From Rhodobacteraceae bacterium EL129 (GTDB taxonomy: Bacteria; Pseudomonadota; Alphaproteobacteria; Rhodobacterales; Rhodobacteraceae), in contig ONZJ01000002.1 of NCBI GenBank assembly GCA_900313005.1, positions 293,001 through 357,000 on the forward strand: DNA of 64,000 nt. Reading direction: 5' to 3'. Positions 1 to 9,329 of this stretch are shown in pieces (the first letter of the stretch is position 1; every line of letters begins with the position of its first letter). Under the pieces are notes generated by a model, which saw only the letters and a list, made by a program, of their open reading frames with translations, did no database searches and was not told where the DNA came from. A program made the position numbers and the translations under genes.

Positions 1-1114
1 GGCCTGTCCCCCACAAGGCCAGCTCCATCGCCAGCCCTGCCAGATCAGCGGCTTCAATTTCCGCCGGAGGATGCGCCTGTAATGCTCCTTCGGCCCCTTT
101 GGTCCAGAGACGATAACATTGTCCCGCCGCCACACGTCCTGCGCGGCCGGTACGCTGTGTTGCCTCGGCGCGTGTCACTGGTTCAGTCACCAGCCGGGAC
201 ATGCCCGAGCCGGGATCAAAGCGTGCGCGACGGGATTTTCCGCCGTCCACCACCACGCGAATGTCCTGAATGGTCAGCGAGGTTTCAGCGATTGATGTCG
301 CCAAGACGATCTTTCGATGATGCTGGTCCGGCTGCAGGGCCGCGCGTTGTTCGGCGAAGAGCATCGCCCCGAAAAGAGGCCGCAGACGACAGGTGTCGGG
401 CAGGCGATCTTTGAGCAAAGCCTCGACCCGTCTGATTTCGCCTTCGCCAGGCAGGAACACCAATACGCCACCTTCGGTTTCGGCGACTGCATGTATGACC
501 AAATCGGCCAGCGCCTGTTCAAAACGCGCCTGTTTGAGCAGGGGGCGGGGCAACCAGTGGACGTCCACCGGATAGCTGCGTCCTTCGGAGGTGATCACCG
601 GAGCCTGCATCAGTTCAGCGACAGGGCCAGCGTCCAACGTCGCGGACATGACCAATAGCATTAGATCGTCGCGCAGCGCGCCTGCGATTTCGAGGCAAAG
701 CGCCAGGCCCAGATCAGCATTCAACGAGCGTTCGTGGAATTCGTCAAAGATCACCGCGCTGATGCCGGGCAGGTCTGCATCGGATTGGATCATGCGGGTC
801 AGGATGCCTTCGGTGACCACTTCGATCCGGGTGGAGCCCGAGGTTTTTGCCTCGCCCCGGATGCGGTAGCCGACGGTTTTGCCCACGTCCTCGCCAAGGG
901 TTTGCGCCATACGCTCTGCGGCGGCACGCGCGGCCAATCGGCGCGGCTCCAGCATCAGGATTTTCCCCGGGCACAGGTCAGCCAGCAGCATTTCCAGCGG
1001 CACAACCGTGGTTTTCCCCGCCCCCGGTGGGGCTTGCAACACGGCACGGCCCCTTGCACGTAGGGCGTCGATCAGCGCCGGGATCACGCTGTGGATGGGA
1101 AGGGTCTTGCTCAC
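1..1114 (-). CDS. hrpB: ATP-dependent helicase HrpB, N-terminal part (cut by window edge)
   Basis: This is the 5' part of a DEAH/DExH RNA-type helicase, and the rest lies beyond the left edge. Translated from a GTG at 1114, it begins MSKTLPIHSVIPAL. It carries a Walker A motif (APPGAGKTT, about residues 28-36), the HrpB-type Walker B box DEFHE, the SAT motif (MSATLD), and the C-terminal RecA-domain motif around QRTGRAGR. These motifs in this order are typical of HrpB, a proteobacterial helicase whose cellular role is poorly defined. No in-frame ATG was found just upstream, so GTG is taken as the start. It is divergent from meaB with about 160 bp between them. Confidence 0.93.
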   Translation of the reverse strand, partial: MSKTLPIHSVIPALIDALRARGRAVLQAPPGAGKTTVVPLEMLLADLCPGKILMLEPRRLAARAAAERMAQTLGEDVGKTVGYRIRGEAKTSGSTRIEVVTEGILTRMIQSDADLPGISAVIFDEFHERSLNADLGLALCLEIAGALRDDLMLLVMSATLDAGPVAELMQAPVITSEGRSYPVDVHWLPRPLLKQARFEQALADLVIHAVAETEGGVLVFLPGEGEIRRVEALLKDRLPDTCRLRPLFGAMLFAEQRAALQPDQHHRKIVLATSIAETSLTIQDIRVVVDGGKSRRARFDPGSGMSRLVTEPVTRAEATQRTGRAGRVAAGQCYRLWTKGAEGALQAHPPAEIEAADLAGLAMELALWGTG

Positions 1115-1278
1115 AGGTTCTGTTATCCGTGACCGCGCCTCAATTGGCCAGAGCCGCTGCTTCATTTCATCTTGCCAAAAATACTCATTTTCAAACGTCA
1201 AAGTCGGGCGCTGTGGTCTGGACAAGCAGAGCAGCGGCAAGGCATGAAGGGCGGCAAGGGTCCAAAAAACGTGACGAG

Positions 1279-2262
1279 ATGAATATTGATCAACTGAGCA
1301 ACCAGGTTCTGGATGGCGAACGCCGGGCCTTGGCACGCGCGATTACCTTAATCGAAAGCAGCCGCGGCGATCACCGCATGCAGGCGGCCGAGCTGTTGGA
1401 GCGGCTGAAAGGTGCCAGGCGGCAGGCCATTCGCATCGGCCTGAGTGGGACGCCGGGCGTGGGCAAATCCACCTTTATTGAAAGTTTCGGGTCGATGCTG
1501 ACGGCGCAGGGTCTTCGCGTGGCCGTGCTGGCGGTAGATCCCAGTTCGGCCCGGTCGGGCGGGTCCATTCTGGGCGATAAAACCCGAATGGATCGCCTCA
1601 GCCGTGATCCAAACGCTTTCATTCGCCCATCCCCCAGTCAGACACATTTGGGTGGGGTCGCTCGACGCACGCGCGAGGCTGTGGCACTCTGCGAAGCAGC
1701 AGGGTTTAACGTTGTGCTGATCGAAACCGTGGGCGTCGGGCAATCTGAAACCGTGGTGGCCGAAATGTCCGATCTGTTCTTGTTGCTGTTGGCCCCGGCT
1801 GGCGGAGACGAATTGCAGGGCGTGAAACGCGGCATCATGGAAATGGCGGATGTCATCCTGATCAACAAGGCCGATGGCGATCTGAAGGCGGCCGCCACCC
1901 GCACATGTGCAGATTATTCCGGCGCGTTGCGATTGCTGAGGAAACGACCTCAAGACCCCGAAGGCTTTCCCAAGGCCATGACCGTTTCGGCGCTGGAGGA
2001 AGACGGATTGCAAACCGCTTGGAGCGAAATGCAAACCCTGACCGATTGGCGCCGCGAAGCCGGATTCTTTGACGGCCGTCGTGCCGATCAGGCGCGGTAT
2101 TGGTTCGAGCAGGAGCTGCGGCAGGCGTTGCTATCGCGGTTGGAGACGCCCGAAGCACGGGCCGAGATGACCCGCCTGGGCCAGGCCGTGTCCGAAGGCC
2201 ACGCCACGCCAGCTGTGGCGGCGCAGCAACTTCTGGTCTCGCTGGGGTTGAAAGACAGGTGA
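1279..2262 (+). CDS. meaB: Methylmalonyl-CoA mutase-associated GTPase MeaB (ArgK family)
   Basis: A 327-residue G3E-type GTPase that protects and reloads adenosylcobalamin-dependent acyl-CoA mutases. Walker A is GTPGVGKST at residues 57-65. Further G-protein motifs are the ETVGVGQSE segment and NKAD for guanine specificity. The open frame extends upstream, but the family N-terminus (MNIDQLSNQVLDGERRALAR) starts at the ATG at 1279. The length suits the family. No mutase gene is adjacent. Its likely clients are methylmalonyl-CoA and ethylmalonyl-CoA mutase, which fits the ethylmalonyl-CoA pathway genes mcl2 and mch at the right end of the window. The functional link is inference from family knowledge. 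Confidence 0.93.
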   Translation: MNIDQLSNQVLDGERRALARAITLIESSRGDHRMQAAELLERLKGARRQAIRIGLSGTPGVGKSTFIESFGSMLTAQGLRVAVLAVDPSSARSGGSILGDKTRMDRLSRDPNAFIRPSPSQTHLGGVARRTREAVALCEAAGFNVVLIETVGVGQSETVVAEMSDLFLLLLAPAGGDELQGVKRGIMEMADVILINKADGDLKAAATRTCADYSGALRLLRKRPQDPEGFPKAMTVSALEEDGLQTAWSEMQTLTDWRREAGFFDGRRADQARYWFEQELRQALLSRLETPEARAEMTRLGQAVSEGHATPAVAAQQLLVSLGLKDR

Positions 2263-2435
2263 CATTCGGGCGCGTCTGCGCTAACACGGTCCCACCACAT
2301 GACGGAGGGTGCACTATGTATTACGGGATCTGGCTACAAGCCGTTTAAGGCCGCTGACCCCGTATGGGCGCGGTTCTGAACGCCGCTTCTGCCCTCATTG
2401 CACCTCCTGAAATTTTCGCCCGAAAGGCGACCGTC

Positions 2436-4292
2436 ATGTACAAACTCTTTGAATCGTTGATCAATCCCTTTGCGCGTTCCAGTACGGAAACGCCGCCTGG
2501 TACCCTTTGGGCCTATCTGAAAACCCAATACGCGCCTTTCCGAAAATGGATGGTGCTGATGGCCTTCAGTGGTTTTGTCGTGGCCCTGATGGAAACCGGA
2601 CTGATCTTCTATTCGGGCCGGGTGATTGACCTGCTCAGCGCCAGCACGCCCGAGAGCTTCATGGCGCAGCACGGGTTGGAACTGCTGGTGGTGGCCGTGT
2701 TGATCGTGGCCCTGCGCCCTGCGGTGATCACGCTGAACCATCTGTTGCTGGAGCAGACGCTGGCCTCGAACATGCAGGAACAGGTGCGCTGGCGGGCGCA
2801 CAAACATATGCTGGGGCAGTCCTCGGGGTATTTTCAGAACGAATTTGCCGGCCGATTGACCAACCGTGTCATGCAGCTGGGCGAGGCGGTCGAGGACAGC
2901 ACTTACATGGCTTTTGAGGGCGTCTGGTACGCCTTCACCTATGTGCTGGGTGCGGCTGTGATCCTGGCCGGGGTAAACCCCATTCTGGCCATTCCGCTGG
3001 TAATTTGGGTCATCCTCTACAGCATTTATGTCGCCTATATTGCGCGCCGTGTTGGGGTCGCGTCCGAGAAGTGGTCGGATGCGCGCTCCATGGTGACGGC
3101 GCGTGTTGTGGACGCCTATTCCAATATCGAGACGATCAAGCTTTTTGCCGATGAAGGCACCGAAGAGGGCTACGTGCTGAGCGCCATGAAGCGCCTGCGC
3201 CTGCGGTTCCAGCGGTTCTTGCGGCTGATGACCGAGCTGAACTTTGGCCTCAACATCATCAACGGTATTCTGATCACCGGTATGATTGGTCCTGCCATTT
3301 GGCTTTGGACTAAAGATCTCGTGTCGGTGGGCGAGATTGCAGCGGCCTCGGCTCTGACGTTGCGGCTGAACGGGATGTCGGGCTGGATCATGTGGGTGAT
3401 CATCCGGTTGTTTGAACATGCGGGTGTTATTCGCGAGGCTTTGCGGTCGGTGGCGGTGGCGCATGACGTGGTCGATGCCCCGGATGCCAAACGCCTGCAG
3501 GTGTCGGCGGCGGCCATCGAGTATCGCGATGTGACCCATCACTATGGCAAGGGATATGGTGGCCTTGATGGTGTGAACCTGAGCATCGCGCCGGGCCAGA
3601 AGGTTGGTCTGGTGGGCCGTTCAGGGGCCGGTAAGTCCAGCCTTGTAAACCTGCTGCTGCGGTTCCGGGATGCCGAAGCAGGGCAGATTCTGATTGACGA
3701 TCAGGATGTCAGCCGTGTGACGCAGACCTCTTTGAGGCAATCCATTGGGATGGTTTCTCAGGACAGCTCACTGCTGCACCGCTCGATCCGCGCCAATATT
3801 CTGTATGGTCGGGCTGAGGCGGATGATGCCGCGATGAGGGCCGCAGCAAAAAGGGCTGAGGCCCATGAGTTCATCCTTGATCTGGAGGACAGTGCAGGCC
3901 GCCGGGGCTACGCCGCTCATGTGGGGGAACGCGGAGTGAAACTGTCCGGTGGTCAGCGGCAGCGTGTGTCCATTGCCCGCGTGATCCTGAAAGACGCACC
4001 CATTCTGGTGCTTGACGAGGCGACATCGGCCCTCGACAGCGAAGTGGAGGCGGCCATTCAGGACACTCTGTTCGGTTTAATGGAAGGCAAGACGGTGATC
4101 GCTATTGCCCACCGTCTGAGCACGATTGCGCAGATGGATCGCATTGTCGTTATGGATCAGGGCCGGGTGGTTGAAGATGGCACCCATGATCAGTTGCTGA
4201 AGCGCAATGGCGTCTACGCCAGCCTCTGGGCGCGTCAGTCCGGGGGATTCCTGGGCAAGGACGAAACTGAAGCGGACGGGGTGCCGGGCTGA
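2436..4292 (+). CDS. ABC exporter, fused permease/ATPase
   Basis: A 618-residue half-transporter with an N-terminal six-helix ABC exporter domain (about residues 35-330) and a C-terminal nucleotide-binding domain. Walker A is GRSGAGKS near residue 394, the signature is LSGGQRQRVSIARV near 502, Walker B with D-loop is ILVLDEATSALD near 522, and the H-loop is IAHRLST. The ATG at 2436 is preferred over the upstream ATG at 2364 because it has a purine-rich AAAGGCGA upstream and fits family N-termini. Such homodimeric exporters move lipids, peptides or drugs, and the substrate cannot be read here. Its last codons lie inside the REP-like inverted repeat shared with the convergent EamA gene. Confidence 0.9.
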   Translation: MYKLFESLINPFARSSTETPPGTLWAYLKTQYAPFRKWMVLMAFSGFVVALMETGLIFYSGRVIDLLSASTPESFMAQHGLELLVVAVLIVALRPAVITLNHLLLEQTLASNMQEQVRWRAHKHMLGQSSGYFQNEFAGRLTNRVMQLGEAVEDSTYMAFEGVWYAFTYVLGAAVILAGVNPILAIPLVIWVILYSIYVAYIARRVGVASEKWSDARSMVTARVVDAYSNIETIKLFADEGTEEGYVLSAMKRLRLRFQRFLRLMTELNFGLNIINGILITGMIGPAIWLWTKDLVSVGEIAAASALTLRLNGMSGWIMWVIIRLFEHAGVIREALRSVAVAHDVVDAPDAKRLQVSAAAIEYRDVTHHYGKGYGGLDGVNLSIAPGQKVGLVGRSGAGKSSLVNLLLRFRDAEAGQILIDDQDVSRVTQTSLRQSIGMVSQDSSLLHRSIRANILYGRAEADDAAMRAAAKRAEAHEFILDLEDSAGRRGYAAHVGERGVKLSGGQRQRVSIARVILKDAPILVLDEATSALDSEVEAAIQDTLFGLMEGKTVIAIAHRLSTIAQMDRIVVMDQGRVVEDGTHDQLLKRNGVYASLWARQSGGFLGKDETEADGVPG

Positions 4293-4346
4293 AGCCCGGC
4301 CTACGCAGACCCCGGATGAGCATCGTAGGCCGGGCTTCAGCCCGGC
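4283..4346. repeat. REP-like double hairpin between convergent genes
   Basis: Two 23-bp arms (4283-4305 and 4324-4346) are perfect reverse complements separated by 18 bp. Each arm is itself a small hairpin, GCCGGGC-TGAA-GCCCGGC. The element overlaps the 3' ends of both flanking genes: the ABC exporter stop at 4290-4292 and the EamA stop at 4337-4339. The structure resembles REP/BIME-type elements and probably acts as a bidirectional 3'-end stabiliser or terminator. No T-tract follows. The function is inferred. Confidence 0.8.
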
Positions 4347-5236
4347 TTGCGTCTCAGATGAGGGGTGACCTCTCCTGCGGCGGCCCCCAGGATCAAAAGC
4401 GCCCCGATGGCCTGCATCATGCCAAAGGGTTCATCCAGCATGATCACACTGGAGATCACGCCCGAGAGTATTTCCGCGGTTAGCAAGAAGGTCAGGACAG
4501 CCGGGCTTAGCTTTTGTGCACTCCACATGGTCAGCACCAGAATGGGAAGCACATAGGCAATACCCAGACCTGCACCCATGCCAAAGCCCGGCACATTGGT
4601 GTGTCCGGGCACCAGATCGCTGGAGGCGAAGATGAGGAATGCCGCGCTGACCAGCACGGCCGATAAGGCGGCTGCGAATGAAAGGCTGGCCACATGTGAA
4701 CGCCGTCCAACAAAAATCAGCGTCGCCCCCACCGCCCAGGATACACCCGACAGCAACGCCAGCATATCGCCTGCGTTCAACGCTCTCAGCGAAACAGCGC
4801 CGCCCAGCACGAAGTACGCACCTGCCAGTGACAAGGCCACAGTTGCGGTGGATGACCAGCCCCAACGCCGGTGCAGAAAAGCCCACTCGATGATCTTGCT
4901 CCAAGCCGGGGCGAGGTAGAACAGCAAGATCACCCGCACCACATCTGACAGGTTCAAGGCAACCGAGTAGGTCGAGGCCGCAACGCCAACCAAGGCTGCC
5001 CCGGCCACAGTGCGCGCATCCAGCCGTATGGGCAGGCGACGCGCCACAACCCAGATCAGCAGGGCAATGGCAGCACCCGCATTCATCGCCATACTGCCCC
5101 ATGCCGCGTCCAGTCCAATTTCGCTGAGCCAACGGATCGGGATCCACCAAAGGCCCCACAGCACGGCTGAGACAAAGGCCAGTAGCACGGCCAGCGAAGT
5201 GGCGTTATCAGAGGCCAAGAGCTTTGCGCCGCTCAT
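4337..5236 (-). CDS. EamA/DMT-family permease
   Basis: A 299-residue, almost wholly hydrophobic protein with about ten predicted membrane helices in two repeated five-helix halves, as in the drug/metabolite transporter (EamA) family. The start MSGAKLLASDNATS at 5236 overlaps the 3' end of the double permease gene by 29 bp. An in-frame ATG exists farther upstream at 5329 but would lie deep in that gene. The overlap and shared strand suggest cotranscription with the quaternary-amine importer, so it may handle a related metabolite. The substrate is unknown. Its C-terminus is encoded within the REP-like inverted repeat. Confidence 0.82.
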   Translation of the reverse strand: MSGAKLLASDNATSLAVLLAFVSAVLWGLWWIPIRWLSEIGLDAAWGSMAMNAGAAIALLIWVVARRLPIRLDARTVAGAALVGVAASTYSVALNLSDVVRVILLFYLAPAWSKIIEWAFLHRRWGWSSTATVALSLAGAYFVLGGAVSLRALNAGDMLALLSGVSWAVGATLIFVGRRSHVASLSFAAALSAVLVSAAFLIFASSDLVPGHTNVPGFGMGAGLGIAYVLPILVLTMWSAQKLSPAVLTFLLTAEILSGVISSVIMLDEPFGMMQAIGALLILGAAAGEVTPHLRRKPG

Positions 5237-7280
5237 CGGCAAACCCTTGCACCAGACGGTCAGCCACCAGCGCAAGAATGGCCATGGCGGCGCCCGAGGC
5301 GATGCCGAGGCCCACATCCGCGCTGCCAAGGGCCAGGTAAATTGATTGCCCCAGTCCGGTCGTGCCGATCAGGGCTGCAATCACAAGCATGGCAAAAGCG
5401 TAGAGGATCGTCTGGTTCAGCCCCAGCAGGATCGTTGGTGCGGCATAGGGTGCACGCACCTCGAACATGGTTTGCCATTCGGTGGCCCCCGAGGACACAG
5501 CCGCTTCGATCAGATCCTCAGGCGTGTTGATCAACCCGTGCCGCGTATAGCGGATCATCGGCACGATGGCGTACAGGCAGATCGCCAGATAGGCGCTGAA
5601 CTCGCCAATCTGAAAGAACATCAATACAGGGATCAGGAAGACGAACAGGGGAATGGTTTGCAGCATATCGCAGATGGGCTGCACCACGCGCCATGCCAGG
5701 GGGCTGACGGCACAGAGCAGTCCAATCAAACCGCCGAGCACAGCACAGGTCAGAACCGAAACACCTGACAGATACAAAGACAGCAATGCCTTTTCCCAAA
5801 GGCCCGAAATCAGGATGGCACCCAGCATCAGCACGGCGAACATAGCCAATTTACGCCCGCCGGCCACCCAGCCGATGGCGCCCGCGCCGATCAGGACAAA
5901 CGGCCAGGGCAGTTCAGCAATGCCGGTTTCCAGAACGCCGATCAGGCACAACAGGGTGAGACCCAAAGTGGGCCTCCCGCGCATGGCCAATACGATCGCT
6001 ATTGCAATGCCTGCGGCGTAGAGGATCAGGCTCATTTGCGTGGTCCACTGGAACCCCCAGGTGAAGGGCAGCACTGCGCTATCCAGCCCGATCCGCAAGG
6101 GCAGCAACCCATAGAACATTGACCCGTTCTTGAGTGCGTCCAGGGCGGCCCCGTTGGCCACGGTAAAGCTGCTGAGCCCACTGTCCAGACCATCTGCAAT
6201 CGGTTGCAGCCAGGCGATCTGCGAAGGATCGGGCAATCTGGTCCACAGCAGGGCGGCGATCACGCAGGTGGCCGCAATTATGCCCAACGACACCCTTTTG
6301 TCATGACGATGGGGATTGGTGGCCAGATGACCACTCATCCGGTCAATGACAATTGCAAAGACCACAATCACCAGACCCGCGAGCATGGCCTGTCCAAACT
6401 GCGCTTTGCGCATGGTCAGAAGAACCTCCCACCCGATGTCATTGAACCCGCCGATGACGGCGGCGATGATCACCATGGATAGTGCGGCCATCAGGCATTG
6501 GTTCACGCCAATCATGATCTGAGTGGCGGCCGAAGGGATTTCGATCAGAAATAGCTGCTGAATGCGCGTGCCACCTGACATGATGGCGGCCTCTTTGATA
6601 TCTTCCTCAACCCGTTCCAGACCGAGGATCACGTTCCGGGCCATGGGAGGGGCGGCATAGATGGCGCTGGCGATCAGGCCCACGACGGGACCAAAGCCAA
6701 ACAGCAGCAGAAGCGGGGTCAAATAAGCGAATGTGGGCACGGTCTGCATCACATCCATCATGGTTTGCAGCCCGGATTTGATGCGCGGCACCTCGTTGGC
6801 CAGAATTCCGATACCTCCGCCCATCAGCAAGGCGAGCGGTACGGACACGGCGACAAGTGACAGAGTTGCCATGCTCTCTAACCAATAGCCGGAGGCCAGA
6901 ACGAAGCTCAGCCCGCCTAATCCCAGCAAGGCCATGGCCCATCCGCCGATGAACCATCCCAATGCGGTCACGATACCGATGGTGATAGGCCAAGGCGTGC
7001 CTGTGAAGAGCGCGTTGGCCCATTCCATAGGATATCCCAGAAGCATCGAAAAGAACCGTGCCACAGGTTTGATCAGGGTCAGAAACCACGTCAAAGAGGT
7101 GCCGATCCATTCGGCCGCAGGGATGGTCCAGGCGTCGGGCCATTTGACCAACCATGGCAAGGACGGGCCCAGCAACAGGCAGATCGCACCGACCAGAACA
7201 GCCACCAGGGCCGCGCGTGTTCTCGGTGTCAGACCTGACAGCGCGCCAGGGCGGGCCGGGCTATGGTCATCGGCCATCAT
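5208..7280 (-). CDS. Double-length permease of quaternary-amine ABC importer (ProW/TmoW type)
   Basis: A 690-residue membrane protein containing two complete inner-membrane permease domains of the betaine/proline (ProW) type in tandem. Each half has the EAA-loop signature region (EAAIMSGGTRIQQLF around residues 235-250 and EAAVSSGATEWQTMF around 605-620). ProW proteins are usually about half this length, so this is a fusion or duplication that supplies both permease subunits. The start ATG overlaps the stop of the ATPase gene as ATGA, implying translational coupling. Glycine betaine, choline, proline or TMAO are possible substrates. A double-length permease in an X-V-W order recalls TMAO systems of roseobacters, but the substrate is not proven here. 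Confidence 0.85.
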   Translation of the reverse strand: MMADDHSPARPGALSGLTPRTRAALVAVLVGAICLLLGPSLPWLVKWPDAWTIPAAEWIGTSLTWFLTLIKPVARFFSMLLGYPMEWANALFTGTPWPITIGIVTALGWFIGGWAMALLGLGGLSFVLASGYWLESMATLSLVAVSVPLALLMGGGIGILANEVPRIKSGLQTMMDVMQTVPTFAYLTPLLLLFGFGPVVGLIASAIYAAPPMARNVILGLERVEEDIKEAAIMSGGTRIQQLFLIEIPSAATQIMIGVNQCLMAALSMVIIAAVIGGFNDIGWEVLLTMRKAQFGQAMLAGLVIVVFAIVIDRMSGHLATNPHRHDKRVSLGIIAATCVIAALLWTRLPDPSQIAWLQPIADGLDSGLSSFTVANGAALDALKNGSMFYGLLPLRIGLDSAVLPFTWGFQWTTQMSLILYAAGIAIAIVLAMRGRPTLGLTLLCLIGVLETGIAELPWPFVLIGAGAIGWVAGGRKLAMFAVLMLGAILISGLWEKALLSLYLSGVSVLTCAVLGGLIGLLCAVSPLAWRVVQPICDMLQTIPLFVFLIPVLMFFQIGEFSAYLAICLYAIVPMIRYTRHGLINTPEDLIEAAVSSGATEWQTMFEVRAPYAAPTILLGLNQTILYAFAMLVIAALIGTTGLGQSIYLALGSADVGLGIASGAAMAILALVADRLVQGFADERRKALGL

Positions 7281-8335
7281 GTTTCTTCAGCCTGCAAGGC
7301 CTTGGCCAGAACGGAAGGGTCGACCTGACCGATCACCTTGCCATCTGCGTCTTTGACCGCCACGGCGTCATATTGCGTGATGCATTCCGCCAATGCGGCC
7401 TCAAGCGTCATATCCTGCCGCAGTGATGGCCCTGACGCATCTGCCCCCGTCGCGGGCTGCATGACCGAGGCCACACGGGCGTGTCGGCCTTTGGCCACAT
7501 CCTTGGAAAACTCGCGTACGTAGTCGTCCACCGGGTTCAGTACGATCTCGGTCGGAGTGCCGATCTGCACAATCTTGCCATCGCGCATGATGGCGATGCG
7601 GTCGGCGATTTTCAGGGCTTCGGCAATGTCGTGGGTGATGAACACGATCGACTTTTTCAGCGTCGCCTGAATGTTGATAAATTCGTCCTGCAGCTGGCGG
7701 CGGATCAGCGGATCAAGCGCACTGAAGGGCTCGTCCAGAAACCAGATGTCGGGGTTCACGGCCAGTGAGCGGGCAATGCCCACACGTTGCCGCTGACCGC
7801 CGGACAATTGCCGCGGATAGCTGTCTTCGCGGCCTTTCAGGCCTACCAGCTCAATCACTTCCAAGGCGCGCTTGATGCGGTCGGCCTTGTTTTGCCCCTG
7901 CATTTTCAGCGGGAATGCGACGTTCTCGGTCACGGTCATGTGGGGGAAAAGGCCGAAGTGCTGAAAGACCATGCCCAGCTTGCGGCGTCTGAGTTCGATC
8001 AGTCGAGCCTTGGTGGCATTCACAAGGTTCTCACCCTCGATCAGGATTTCTCCGCCTGTGGCCTGCAAGAGCTGGGAAATACAACGTACAATGGTGGATT
8101 TGCCCGAGCCTGAGAGGCCCATGATCACAAACAACTCGCCATTGTGGACATCAAAAGACGCGTCTTGCACGGCGGGGATAAGCCCTTGGTCCCGCAGGCT
8201 CTGGGCGGCGACATCACTGTCGCCGCCCGCCTTGGCCTTTGCGTCGGCCAGGGCTGTTTTTGCGTTCGGGCCAAAGACCTGCCAGACGTTCCGGCAGCTG
8301 ATGGCTGGATCATCCGATCCTGTCTGGCTGGTCAT
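7277..8335 (-). CDS. proV: ATPase subunit of quaternary-amine ABC importer (ProV/OpuAA type)
   Basis: A 352-residue ABC ATPase. Walker A is GLSGSGKST (residues 73-81), the signature is LSGGQRQRVGIARS, Walker B is IWFLDEPFSALD, and the H-loop is FITHD. The N-terminal extension of about 60 residues before the core and a C-terminal tail resembling one partial CBS domain are typical of the glycine betaine/proline (QAT) ATPases. It sits between the binding-protein gene (19 bp upstream after its stop) and the permease gene (ATGA overlap), forming one operon transcribed leftward. Confidence 0.9.
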   Translation of the reverse strand: MTSQTGSDDPAISCRNVWQVFGPNAKTALADAKAKAGGDSDVAAQSLRDQGLIPAVQDASFDVHNGELFVIMGLSGSGKSTIVRCISQLLQATGGEILIEGENLVNATKARLIELRRRKLGMVFQHFGLFPHMTVTENVAFPLKMQGQNKADRIKRALEVIELVGLKGREDSYPRQLSGGQRQRVGIARSLAVNPDIWFLDEPFSALDPLIRRQLQDEFINIQATLKKSIVFITHDIAEALKIADRIAIMRDGKIVQIGTPTEIVLNPVDDYVREFSKDVAKGRHARVASVMQPATGADASGPSLRQDMTLEAALAECITQYDAVAVKDADGKVIGQVDPSVLAKALQAEET

Positions 8336-8354
8336 GCTCTGAGATACCCGAGGC

Positions 8355-9305
8355 TTAGTTCATCGCCGCGTCAACGACGGGCTTCCACTTGTCCTCATTC
8401 TCGGACATCCAAGCGGCAACAACGTCTTCGACTGATTTGCCGTCAACGTCGACAGCGCCCATCATCGGTTGCTGGTCGGCCACGTCCAACTGATAGTTGG
8501 TCAGGATTTCATAAGCGGCAGGCCACTTTTCTTCCATGCCGGACCAGCCCGCTTTGAAGATACGCGAGGGCGCAAAGTCGCAGTCATGCGTGGCGTCGGG
8601 GTTGGAGCCCCAGGCTGGATCGTTGAAGCATTCGTCGTTGCCGACGGGCAGCTCAACAAACTGCACATCATAGGCCGACATTGCCCAATGTGGTTGCCAG
8701 AAGGTGATCAGCAGCGGTGTTTTCTTCTCGGTCGAGGCGCGCAGTTCGGCGATCAAAGCGCCCTCAGATCCGGCAGGCACGGCTTTGAACGGAAGAGCGA
8801 AACCTGTCATGCGGTCCGCACCGGGTGTGCCCCAATCGGCGGGATAGTCCACCAGACGGCCCATCGGCAATGTTTCGGCTGTGGCGAAGTTTTGCGCGCA
8901 CTCTTGCAGGGCTTCCCATGCAGGCAGGCCGGGACAGATTTCAGCCACGTGTGCGGGATAGGCAATGCCTTCTTTGGCATCAAGGCCCAGATCGCCCAAT
9001 TCGGTCACGCCACCGGCTTCGACTTTGGCCGCGTAGTCATCGGAGACGTTCGACGACCAGATTTCCATCGCGCCGTGAATTTCTCCGTCGCTCATGGCTT
9101 GGTACATGTTCATGTAGCCGGCTGTGGTGTATTCCACCTGATAGCCTGCGGCTTTTAGCATTTCGCCTGCCACATGTGTGGAAACGTGTTGACCGGTCCA
9201 TTCGTTGATGGCCAGTTTGATCGGCTCGTCTACAGCGCCCATTTCGGCGGCATAGCCTGCACCTGCGATGGCCGTAATGGCCAGGCCAAGTGATACTGAT
9301 TTCAT
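8355..9305 (-). CDS. proX: Periplasmic binding protein of quaternary-amine ABC importer (ProX/OpuAC type)
   Basis: A 316-residue OpuAC-family substrate-binding protein with a Sec signal peptide (cleavage likely after GYAA near residue 20). Tryptophans such as those in NEWTGQH, EIWSSN and FWQPHW are of the type that build an aromatic cage for trimethylammonium ligands. The ATG at 9305 was chosen because GGGAGA lies just upstream; an in-frame start at 9320 is the alternative. It is the first gene of the X-V-W operon. A palindrome resembling a BetI site lies 25 bp upstream. The substrate could be glycine betaine, choline or TMAO. Confidence 0.88.
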   Translation of the reverse strand: MKSVSLGLAITAIAGAGYAAEMGAVDEPIKLAINEWTGQHVSTHVAGEMLKAAGYQVEYTTAGYMNMYQAMSDGEIHGAMEIWSSNVSDDYAAKVEAGGVTELGDLGLDAKEGIAYPAHVAEICPGLPAWEALQECAQNFATAETLPMGRLVDYPADWGTPGADRMTGFALPFKAVPAGSEGALIAELRASTEKKTPLLITFWQPHWAMSAYDVQFVELPVGNDECFNDPAWGSNPDATHDCDFAPSRIFKAGWSGMEEKWPAAYEILTNYQLDVADQQPMMGAVDVDGKSVEDVVAAWMSENEDKWKPVVDAAMN

Positions 9306-9329
9306 TGATAGTCTCCCCATTGGATTTTT

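Noticed and set aside
2316..2348. Ten-codon open frame (MYYGIWLQAV) after GGAGG upstream of the ABC exporter
   Set aside because: It has a good ribosome-binding-like sequence, but it is too short to support without conservation or an attenuator structure.
2334..3542. 402-codon minus-strand frame opposite the ABC exporter
   Set aside because: His/Gln/Arg-rich shadow without motifs; the opposite strand encodes full ABC exporter domains.
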